A DNA stretch of 18,247 bases from the NCBI GenBank assembly GCA_900539665.1, contig UQCV01000047.1:1-18247 (forward strand), given 5' to 3'. Source of the DNA: an uncultured Succinivibrionaceae bacterium (GTDB lineage: Bacteria > Pseudomonadota > Gammaproteobacteria > Enterobacterales > Succinivibrionaceae). Positions 7,646 through 14,252 of this stretch are shown here, in pieces (within the stretch, counting starts at the first letter, position 1; each line of letters begins with the position of its first letter). Position numbers and translations under genes: made by a program. The notes beneath the pieces are model-generated. The model had not been told where the DNA came from and ran no database searches. It saw only the letters and a program-made list of their open reading frames with translations.

Positions 7646-7752
7646 AGATGAGAGAGAAACTAGAACTTAAAGGGATCATAAAAGGAACTTAAAGAAAATC
7701 TGAATTTATAGCTTATAGCAGACTTTAATATCAAGAAACAAAAAAACAGTAG

Positions 7753-7790
7753 AAGCTCTTAAGGTTACCCCCCCCTAAGAGCTTTTATCT
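7753..7790 (+). terminator. Terminator after the MBL stub
   Basis: AAGCTCTTA (7753-7761) pairs perfectly with TAAGAGCTT (7776-7784), followed by TTATCTTT. The loop holds an unusual run of eight C. It is probably the native terminator of the truncated hydrolase gene. The stretch 7791-7983 shows no gene. Confidence 0.7.
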
Positions 7791-7983
7791 TTGGGGCAGG
7801 TTTGGTAAAAAAATGGTTCTTCATAAATTTAGTGTTCTTCCCAAGGGGATTTTTAAAAAGAAATTTGCAGATGAAGGCGGTTTGATTTAACCCAATCATG
7901 CTATGAAAATGGCTCTATAGCTAGGTTTGACGAGCTTTTTTAAATGTATTTTAAGGAAATGTGAAATTAAAAAATTAAGCGAT

Positions 7984-8011
7984 TTTACAATAATTTAACA
8001 CAGTCTAAAAA
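7984..8011 (+). promoter_or_regulatory. Candidate sigma-70 promoter for the PiT gene
   Basis: TTTACA (7984-7989), 16-bp spacer, TAAAAA (8006-8011). The predicted transcript would start near 8017-8019, right at the base of the structured leader. No PhoB-box pair (two CTGTCAT-like units 11 bp apart) was found nearby. Confidence 0.45.
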
Positions 8012-8017
8012 TTGATT

Positions 8018-8175
8018 TCCCAAATTTAAGTTAAATTTCTCGCCGTTGGCAAGCCGGTGTCAGAGGCTGCCGTGTTTTTTCGCTGATGAAAACTAAAAAT
8101 AAAAACTGGTAACCAGCGAAGAAACGGGGACGGTGAAAACTGTCAGGCAGTCGGGCTTAACTTAAATTTTTAGGA
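8018..8175 (+). promoter_or_regulatory. Candidate structured 5' leader RNA of the PiT gene
   Basis: Seen in the sequence: a closing helix of 13 perfect base pairs, AAATTTAAGTTAA (8022-8034) with TTAACTTAAATTT (8157-8169). Inside it are a hairpin 8041-8045/8055-8059, a helix TTCGCTG (8079-8085) with CAGCGAA (8114-8120) extended by CCGT (8070-8073) with ACGG (8124-8127), and a hairpin GACGGT-GAAA-ACTGTC (8129-8144) with a GNRA tetraloop. GGCTGCC (8065-8071) can also pair with GGCAGTC (8146-8152). The closing helix ends 2 nt before the AGGA ribosome binding site (8172-8175), and TCC at 8018-8020 could extend it over GGA. This architecture suggests translational control. It does not match a riboswitch class I can name. 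Confidence 0.55.
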
Positions 8176-8182
8176 TTCACTT

Positions 8183-10519
8183 ATGGAAATACTCTTTTTA
8201 ATCCTGGTGGTTTTTCTGCTAGTCCTTGCGGTTATTGACCTTTTTGTTGGGGTTAGTAACGATGCGGTAAACTTCCTTAACTCAGCCGTTGGTTCACGTA
8301 TTGCACCACTTAAACATATTTTGCTCGTGGCCTCTATCGGGGTACTTATCGGGGCAACCTTCTCTTCCGGGATGATGGACGTCGCTCGTCATGGCATGTT
8401 CTTCCCTGAAAACTTTAGCTTCCAAGAAATGATTTTCATTTTCTTTGCGGTGATGGTGGCAGACGTTTTACTTCTTAATCTCTTTAATATGTTAGGGATG
8501 CCGACTTCAACTACCGTATCTATTATCTTCGAACTCTTAGGGGCAGCTTGCTGCAGCGCGGTAGTTAAGCTTTACTGCGCAGGTAATGGTTTTGGGACCA
8601 TCCTTGAGTATATTAAGCTCGATAAGACTGCAACTATTATCTCTGCAATCTTAGCTTCTGTAGTTATCGCTTTTATCGCTGGCGCTTTAGTCCAGTTCCT
8701 TTGCCGTGTATTGTTCTCATTCAACCTTGAAAAGACCTTTAAGTATTTTGGGGCGGTATATGGTGGTTTTGCTTTAACTTCTATTCTTTACTTCTTAGTA
8801 ATGAAAGGGGCTAAGGGTGCATCATTCATGAAGCCTGAATACCTTGAATTCATTAAGGACAACACTGCTGTAATCGTGGCTGCGCTCTTTATCGGTTTTA
8901 CCGTAATCTGCGAACTCATGATTTTAATGAAGAAGAATGTATTTAAGCTCATCATCTTAGGCGGTACTTTCGCTTTGGCTTTCGCCTTCGCAGGTAACGA
9001 CTTAGTGAACTTCGTTGGGGTGCCACTTGCAGCGCTTGAAGGCTTTATGACCTATACAGCTAATGGCAATGATGCTTCTATTAGCATGAGCGTGCTTAAC
9101 GAATCTTCAAAGGTTTCTTCAATCTACCTTGTTATTTCCGGTATCATCATGGTTGTAACTTTGGTAGTTTCTAAGAATGCTCGCCGTGTAATTCAAACTT
9201 CTATTAACCTTTCAAGCTCAGTTCGTGGTACTCACGAACAGTTTGGTGCCTCTCTCCCAGGTCGTGTTATCACTCGTATTGGTCTTGGGGTTAGCCGTGG
9301 TACTTTAAAGGTTATGCCGGCATTTATGACTGCCTTCTTTGGTAGCCGTTATACTCCAGTGCCACGTACAGAAGATCAGCCCAACCTTCCATTTGACTAC
9401 GTACGTGCTTCAATTAACCTAGCGGTAGCAGCAGTCTTAATTGCTTCTGCAACCTCTCTTAAGCTTCCGCTTTCTACTACTTATGTAACCTTCATGGTTG
9501 CTATGGGGACTTCATTTGCGGATGGTGCTTGGGACCGTGAAAGTGCAGTATACCGTATCTCTGGGGTGTTCGCAGTTGTTACTGGTTGGTTCTTAACTGG
9601 TTTATGCGCCTTCGTAACTACTTTTCTTATCTCTTTACTCATTGCTGTAGGTTCTTGGATTGCTGTATTTGCGCTCATGTTTATTGCTTGTGCCGTTATC
9701 ATCAAGACCAACTTTGTAAAGAGCAAGCAGTCTAGCGTAATTAAGAACATCATTAGCTCAGGCAGCGATGCTCAGGCTATCCTTGGGGCGGTTAGAACTT
9801 CTATCCCTAAGTACTTTGGTCACTCTGTTGATGCAATGGAAGAATGCTTAGATAGCTTCTTTGCTGACAACGAACTTAAGCTTCGTCACGCTCGTAACAA
9901 GGTTAGTAATGTCCTTGACGACGTTCGTTCAGAACGCGCTGCTTACTACAGCATGGCTCTTGACCTTAAGGATAAGAAGGCTGAAGAAGCACTCAATTTC
10001 TTCTACCTTAGCTACTCAAACATGGTTGAAGTGTGCAAGAGTGAACGCTCTGCCATTAGCGATGGGTTAAACCACGTAGCTAACCGCCACGTAATCTTTG
10101 GTGGGGTGTTGAAGTCTCGTCTCTATGAAGTATTAAATTCTCTTAAGAGCATGGCTGAAGGCCTTGATAAGGCTTACGACATTACTTCTAGCACTCAAGA
10201 CTCCATGTCAGAAGTATTAAGACTCTCCATTGCCTTTAATGATAGCGTTGAACGTGCTCAGCAAGACTTAGTAAACGAAATCAGCGATGAAGAACTTTCC
10301 ATGAGCTCATCTGAATCTTGTTTGTCCTTGCTTCAGGGGATGCGCGACATTGCAAACCGATATGTAGCAATTGCTATGTATGCTCACGCCATGCCACTTC
10401 TTAACAAAGACGCAGCAGACGCCTCTGTTATCGAAAAGTTCAAAGCCGGTCTGACAGCGGCTGGAACTAATCCTAAAGCAGTACAAGCTCAGTTCGAGCG
10501 TTTGGGTCACCATATCTAG
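8183..10519 (+). CDS. pit: PiT-family inorganic phosphate permease with C-terminal PhoU-like domain
   Basis: Inner-membrane phosphate (or metal-phosphate) symporter of 778 residues. The PHO4 duplication is visible: 'GVSNDAVNFLNSAVGSRIA' near residues 23-41 and 'GNDLVNFVGVP' near 272-282 are the paired GxND-x-x-N signatures, and 'LPLSTTYVTFMVAMGTSFADG' comes from the second half. Around a dozen hydrophobic segments extend to about residue 515. From about 525 to 760 the sequence turns soluble and helical ('FADNELKLRHARNKVSNVLDDVRSER', 'ALDLKDKKAEEALNF'), in the manner of PhoU-like domains. Plain PiT proteins have about 420-500 residues; the fused form is known in several phyla. AGGA lies 7 nt before the ATG. 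The long leader and the nearby phoBR suggest phosphate control. Confidence 0.93.
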   Translation: MEILFLILVVFLLVLAVIDLFVGVSNDAVNFLNSAVGSRIAPLKHILLVASIGVLIGATFSSGMMDVARHGMFFPENFSFQEMIFIFFAVMVADVLLLNLFNMLGMPTSTTVSIIFELLGAACCSAVVKLYCAGNGFGTILEYIKLDKTATIISAILASVVIAFIAGALVQFLCRVLFSFNLEKTFKYFGAVYGGFALTSILYFLVMKGAKGASFMKPEYLEFIKDNTAVIVAALFIGFTVICELMILMKKNVFKLIILGGTFALAFAFAGNDLVNFVGVPLAALEGFMTYTANGNDASISMSVLNESSKVSSIYLVISGIIMVVTLVVSKNARRVIQTSINLSSSVRGTHEQFGASLPGRVITRIGLGVSRGTLKVMPAFMTAFFGSRYTPVPRTEDQPNLPFDYVRASINLAVAAVLIASATSLKLPLSTTYVTFMVAMGTSFADGAWDRESAVYRISGVFAVVTGWFLTGLCAFVTTFLISLLIAVGSWIAVFALMFIACAVIIKTNFVKSKQSSVIKNIISSGSDAQAILGAVRTSIPKYFGHSVDAMEECLDSFFADNELKLRHARNKVSNVLDDVRSERAAYYSMALDLKDKKAEEALNFFYLSYSNMVEVCKSERSAISDGLNHVANRHVIFGGVLKSRLYEVLNSLKSMAEGLDKAYDITSSTQDSMSEVLRLSIAFNDSVERAQQDLVNEISDEELSMSSSESCLSLLQGMRDIANRYVAIAMYAHAMPLLNKDAADASVIEKFKAGLTAAGTNPKAVQAQFERLGHHI

Positions 10520-10564
10520 TCACTAATTTTAAGCGTAAGCTAGAAAGATTGGATTTCCAAACTT

Positions 10565-10604
10565 AGAGCCTTTAGCATGATTTTTGGCTGAAGGCTCTTT
10601 TTTT
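10565..10604 (+). terminator. Strong intrinsic terminator of the PiT gene
   Basis: AGAGCCTTTAGC (10565-10576) pairs with GCTGAAGGCTCT (10587-10598) with one G-T pair, directly followed by seven T (10598-10604). It lies 46 bp after the stop. Confidence 0.92.
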
Positions 10605-10744
10605 GTTTTTCTCAAACCGAAAATGAAACTCCTTTATATGAGTAACCTAAAGTGGACTTGGATAGAAACCTTGATAGAAATTAGGATAACTCGAATAACT
10701 CAGAAAAATTGGATAAATCTGATAAAAGATAAAAATAGAAGAAT

Positions 10745-10809
10745 ACAAGAATCGAAGAGCACAAGAATCGAAGAATCGAAGAGCACAAGAATCGAAAAAT
10801 CGAAGAGAG
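10745..10809. repeat. Minisatellite of ACAAGAATCGAAGAGC units
   Basis: Three successive units: 10745-10760 (16 bp), 10761-10784 (24 bp, with an internal GAATCGAA duplication) and 10785-10809 (25 bp, one G-to-A change). The core word AAGAATCG/GAATCGAA recurs with 8-bp steps. It lies in the 610 bp spacer between the PiT terminator and the AspT-family gene. A plus-strand frame over it would encode RIEESK-type repeats but has no credible start. Confidence 0.75.
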
Positions 10810-10847
10810 TTTTAGAGAAAACCTGCCTTTAAGTTTTCAAGTCGCTA

Positions 10848-10864
10848 TGCATGCCTGGCATGCA
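10848..10864. promoter_or_regulatory. Operator-like dyad TGCATGC-N3-GCATGCA
   Basis: Perfect 7-bp arms (10848-10854 and 10858-10864) around CTG, about 120 bp upstream of the likely promoter of the AspT-family gene. Symmetric and without a T-run, so more like a protein-binding site than a terminator. The function is inferred only from symmetry. Confidence 0.35.
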
Positions 10865-10983
10865 GTAAAAAACTTTAACAACCAAGGTTAGAACCATATA
10901 TGTAGGAGGCGCATAGGGATGATGTCTTAGAATTTTGAGGAAATTAACAGGATAAGACGGTTTTTCTAATTTGCGCAAGAGAA

Positions 10984-11036
10984 AAACATGTATTTAACAT
11001 GTTTAAGCTTTACTTTAAATTAAAAGCATGTAAAAT
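10984..11036 (+). promoter_or_regulatory. Promoter of the AspT-family gene with an adjacent dyad operator
   Basis: A promoter candidate TTTACT (11009-11014), 16-bp spacer, TAAAAT (11031-11036). Directly upstream is a perfect dyad AAACATGT (10984-10991), ATTTA, ACATGTTT (10997-11004). The half-site word CATGT recurs at 11027-11031, overlapping the -10, and at 11051-11055, next to a palindrome TGAAAATTTTCA (11040-11051). The position just above the -35 fits an activator, and the copies at and below the -10 fit repression. The remaining leader to the ATG is about 90 nt. Confidence 0.45.
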
Positions 11037-11132
11037 GAGTGAAAATTTTCATGTAAGGATTCCGCGCCTGTGTGAGTTTTTGCCTGAAAATTATCTGGCT
11101 TAATTTCTGAATCTAACCGGGAATCTGACGGT

Positions 11133-12917
11133 ATGTCCATTTTTTCTTTTAATATTGTATCATTGATTACGATATTGATCGGGCTGTCTTCCGCGATCGG
11201 GATACTGCTCGGCTCTATCAGGTATAAAGGGGTCGGCCTTGGCATAGGCGGCGTGCTTTTTGGTGGCATTTTCATGGGGTGGCTTTCATCTCATTACGGT
11301 TGGATTCCAACTGATGTTAAGTCTGCTGAATTCCTTTCATACAAGCAAATTTTGCACTACATGCAAGAATTTGGTTTGATCCTCTTCGTTTATACCATCG
11401 GTATTCAGGTAGGTCCTGGGTTCTTCTCTAGCCTTAAAGGGACGGGTGTTAAGCTCATCTGTTCAGCCGTATGTATCGTGCTCATCGGTGCTTCTATCGC
11501 TTTGTGCTACAACTTATTCTTCGGTTTGCCGCTTGATATCACTGTAGGTCTTTACGCAGGTGCGGTAACAAATACTCCGGCTCTTGGTGCTGGTCAAGCT
11601 ATGATTGCTGATATGACTAACTCCATCGTGCAAAGCGGTCTTGCCCTCCCTGAAGCTTTTACATTTTCTCCTGAAAATGTTGATCCTGATGAAGTAACTA
11701 AGAACATAGCAAGTGCTTACGCTGTAGCTTACCCATTTGGTATTTGCGGTATTCTTCTTACCATGCTCATCATTCGTTTTGCTTTCCGTGTTAGCGTTGA
11801 TGCCGAAGGCGAACGCTACGATCTTGAAAAGAAGAGCACCTGTAAGGATCTCAATACTCAGAACGTATGCGTAAACAACTCTGAATTGTTTGGTACTACT
11901 TTAGGTGATGTTAGTGTACTTAAGAGTGGTGACGTAGTTTGCTCTCGTTTAAAGCGTGGCAACTCACTCATGGTACCAAAGAGCAGCACTGCTTTAGAAA
12001 GTGGCGATATTTTGCACCTTGTTGGTAGCGATGAAGAATTAGCTAAGGCGGCAGCCTACATCGGGGAAGCGGTAACCGTTTCTCTTACCACTCGTGGTAC
12101 GGATCTTACAGTACGTAAGGTTATCGTAACTAGCGATCGCGCTACGGGTAAGACTCTTGATGCTCTCGAAATCAAGTCTCGCTTTGACGTTGCTGTTTCT
12201 CGTTTAATGCGTACTGGTTTGGAATTCATTCCCCATAGCGGTACCGTTTTACAGTTTGGTGACCAATTAAACCTCGTAGGTCGTCAAGAATCAATCGACG
12301 CAGTAGCCGCAATCGTTGGTAACAGCACTGCAGCTTTACACAAAGTGCACATGCTTCCAGTATTTATCGGCTTAGTGCTCGGTATGCTTTTAGGCTCTAT
12401 CGCTATTCCAGTTCCTGGTCTTCCAGCAGCTCTTAAGCTTGGTTTAGCAGGTGGTCCGCTCGTAGTAGCAATCTTATTATCTCGCTATGGTCACGTCTTA
12501 ACCATGAACAAGATTCACTGGTTTATGCCAGCTGCTGGCAACAGCGCTCTACGTGAAATCGGGATTGTGCTCTTCTTAGCGATTGTAGGCTTCAACTCTG
12601 GCCGCGGTACTTTCGTACATGACCTTGTTCACGGTGACGGCTTAATGTGGATGTTCTACGGTGTATTCGTTACTTTCGTTCCAATTATGATTTGTGGCAT
12701 AGTTGCTTATCGCTTCTTACGTGTAAATTACCTCACCATGTGTGGTATGCTTGCAGGTTCTATGACAGATCCTCCAGCACTTGCATTTGCTAACGGCATG
12801 TACAAGAACTCTGAAGCTTCAGCTTTAGGTTATGCTACTGCATATCCGATCACCATGTTCTTGCGTATTTTAACTCCGCAGATCATGATTATTATTGGCT
12901 ATGCTTGCATGCAGTAA
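11133..12917 (+). CDS. AspT/YidE-family transporter with two RCK-C (TrkA-C) domains
   Basis: Integral membrane exchanger of 594 residues. It has the family layout: about five or six helices at the N-terminus (to about residue 225), a cytoplasmic insert with two TrkA-C-like domains (about 250-310 and 320-400, where 'LESGDILHLVGSDEEL' and 'LQFGDQLNLVGRQESI' are the matching ends), and a second set of about five helices. The duplicated motif is visible as 'GLILFVYTIGIQVGPGF' (half one) and 'GIVLFLAIVGFNSGRGTF' (half two), and as 'AGAVTNTPALGAGQ' and 'AGSMTDPPALAFAN'. Characterised members exchange aspartate for alanine (AspT) or export succinate (Corynebacterium SucE). The substrate here is not readable from sequence. 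It is a single-gene transcript with its own promoter and terminator. Confidence 0.92.
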   Translation: MSIFSFNIVSLITILIGLSSAIGILLGSIRYKGVGLGIGGVLFGGIFMGWLSSHYGWIPTDVKSAEFLSYKQILHYMQEFGLILFVYTIGIQVGPGFFSSLKGTGVKLICSAVCIVLIGASIALCYNLFFGLPLDITVGLYAGAVTNTPALGAGQAMIADMTNSIVQSGLALPEAFTFSPENVDPDEVTKNIASAYAVAYPFGICGILLTMLIIRFAFRVSVDAEGERYDLEKKSTCKDLNTQNVCVNNSELFGTTLGDVSVLKSGDVVCSRLKRGNSLMVPKSSTALESGDILHLVGSDEELAKAAAYIGEAVTVSLTTRGTDLTVRKVIVTSDRATGKTLDALEIKSRFDVAVSRLMRTGLEFIPHSGTVLQFGDQLNLVGRQESIDAVAAIVGNSTAALHKVHMLPVFIGLVLGMLLGSIAIPVPGLPAALKLGLAGGPLVVAILLSRYGHVLTMNKIHWFMPAAGNSALREIGIVLFLAIVGFNSGRGTFVHDLVHGDGLMWMFYGVFVTFVPIMICGIVAYRFLRVNYLTMCGMLAGSMTDPPALAFANGMYKNSEASALGYATAYPITMFLRILTPQIMIIIGYACMQ

Positions 12918-12941
12918 TTTAAGAAAACTTATTTAGGTTTG

Positions 12942-12969
12942 AGGCCTCGGTTTATACCGGGGCCTTTTT
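12942..12969 (+). terminator. Intrinsic terminator of the AspT-family gene
   Basis: AGGCCTCGGT (12942-12951), loop TTAT, ACCGGGGCCT (12956-12965), then a T-run to 12969. One G-T pair in the stem. 24 bp after the stop. Confidence 0.92.
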
Positions 12970-13352
12970 GTTTATCGGCGGGGTTAATAAACAAACTGTA
13001 AGTGCTTTAAAAATTTCAAAATTTATGTTTAGGGAGATTGCTAGGTGGTTACAGTTAGGCGCGCGATTTTTTAGTAAATTTTATGTAGGCCTCACGTTAA
13101 ATATGGGTATAAATTACGCAAAGTAAGAATCATTTAACCAATGAAATTAACGTCAATTATGAAAATATAACGCTGAGGTTTCAGAGAAATTCTGCGAGCA
13201 GAACTTTAATATCACTTATTATTTACGGGAATTTAACAATAGAAAATTTGAATAATGATATCCTTATTGCATAGCTTTTATTTTGCCAGTGATTTTAACG
13301 TTTAATGAGTTCCTGGATGATGGCGTGACGGAATTTGACGAGAGGGGCGGTA
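12970..13352 (+). other. Upstream region of phoB
   Basis: About 380 bp without a gene. It is AT-rich; TTCTGC-GA-GCAGAA (about 13190-13204) forms a short perfect dyad and overlaps an alternative pairing CAGA/TCTG. I found no convincing Pho box for autoregulation and no clear promoter. The ribosome binding site GAGGGGCGG lies just before the ATG at 13353. Confidence 0.4.
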
Positions 13353-14063
13353 ATGCAAGACAATCTTATATTTGTCGTTGAGGATGATGCAGGTATCAGA
13401 GAATTAGTTCTCTATACTTTACGTAGTCAAGGCTTTAAATGTGAAGGGTTTGAAAGCCCGGCTGAATTTTGGAAGCGCTTAGAAGAAGTAAAGCCTGTTC
13501 TTTTGATTCTTGATTTAATGTTACCTGATGAAGATGGCATGAGCGTACTTCGTAAGCTCAAGGCCGATCCAAATCGTCGCGACATTACAGTGATGATCGT
13601 TTCTGCTCGTGGCGAAGAATTTGATAAGATTTCAGGGCTCGACGGTGGGGCAGACGATTATGTGACTAAGCCTTTCGGGGTCATGGAACTCGTTTCTCGC
13701 GTTAAAGTACAACTTCGTCGCCGGGAAACTAGAAGCAACCCTGCTAATGCTGAAAAACTTACTTGGGGACCGGTTGAAGTTGATACGAGATATCACCGTG
13801 TTACCGCCCGGGGCGCTCCAGTTGAACTTACCCTTAAGGAATACGAACTTTTAGTGTTATTTATCAAGCATCCGCATCAGGTGTTCTCTCGTGAACAACT
13901 CTTAAATCAAGTGTGGGGGATTGATTGTTATATTGAATCAAGAACTGTGGACGTACACATCAGAACTTTACGTATGAAGCTTGGTTTAAGTTCAAGCATT
14001 ATTGAAACGGTCCGTGGTGTTGGTTATCGTCTCGCGGAAGTGCCACAAGTTGCTGCGGCTTAA
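13353..14063 (+). CDS. phoB: Phosphate-type response regulator PhoB (OmpR/PhoB family)
   Basis: Response regulator of 236 residues: an N-terminal receiver domain with acidic pair Asp11-Asp12, phospho-acceptor Asp54 (LLILDLMLPDEDG), the conserved switch position occupied by Ser in 'VSARGEEFD' and the lysine in 'VTKPFG'; then a C-terminal winged helix ('LTLKEYELLVLFIKHPHQVFSREQLLNQVWG', 'RTVDVHIRTLRMKL', 'IETVRGVGYRL'). I chose ATG 13353 because GAGGGGCGG stands at the right distance; a TTG six codons earlier has no such site. The next gene is a PhoR-type kinase, 190 bp downstream, so the pair is the likely phosphate-starvation regulator, in keeping with the nearby PiT gene. Confidence 0.9.
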   Translation: MQDNLIFVVEDDAGIRELVLYTLRSQGFKCEGFESPAEFWKRLEEVKPVLLILDLMLPDEDGMSVLRKLKADPNRRDITVMIVSARGEEFDKISGLDGGADDYVTKPFGVMELVSRVKVQLRRRETRSNPANAEKLTWGPVEVDTRYHRVTARGAPVELTLKEYELLVLFIKHPHQVFSREQLLNQVWGIDCYIESRTVDVHIRTLRMKLGLSSSIIETVRGVGYRLAEVPQVAAA

Positions 14064-14086
14064 GAATTAACCTCCTTAGCTAAAGT

Positions 14087-14126
14087 GGCCTTGATAGCTT
14101 GTTCTGTCTAGGCCTTTTATTTTTTA
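14087..14126 (+). terminator. Weak terminator between phoB and phoR
   Basis: GGCCTTGA (14087-14094) can pair with TCTAGGCC (14107-14114) with one mismatch, followed by TTTTATTTTTT. It may attenuate rather than separate phoB from phoR. Confidence 0.5.
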
Positions 14127-14252
14127 CTATTGATTACTATTTGTTTAGTTCACTCTTTATTTTGTAACTTTGTTTTAGGGCTTAGTTTTAGGAAGTCTAG
14201 AATTTTAAAGTTTTTTTAGGTTGTTGTATTACTGAAAGGTTTGGATATTTGC

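Noticed and set aside
8018..8175. Known riboswitch classes (cobalamin, TPP, SAM, Mg, fluoride, Moco, ZTP, c-di-GMP) for the pit leader
   Set aside because: I compared remembered consensus cores with the sequence and found none; the leader is therefore left unassigned rather than named.
7790..8182. PhoB box upstream of pit
   Set aside because: Only one CTGTCA occurs (8140-8145), within the GNRA hairpin and downstream of the promoter, with no second unit at 11-bp spacing.
10745..10809. CRISPR-like array
   Set aside because: The units are contiguous and differ in length, there are no unique spacers and no cas genes.
10584..10832. Plus-strand frame encoding RIEESK-type repeats
   Set aside because: It starts inside the PiT terminator hairpin, has no ribosome binding site, and its repeats simply translate the minisatellite.
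13335..13352. Upstream TTG start for phoB
   Set aside because: The ATG at 13353 has GAGGGGCGG at good spacing and gives the normal PhoB N-terminus; the TTG has no such site.
14241..14252. TTG start for the PhoR-like kinase
   Set aside because: The only GAAAGG lies 1 nt before this TTG, too close; ATG at 14253 fits better.
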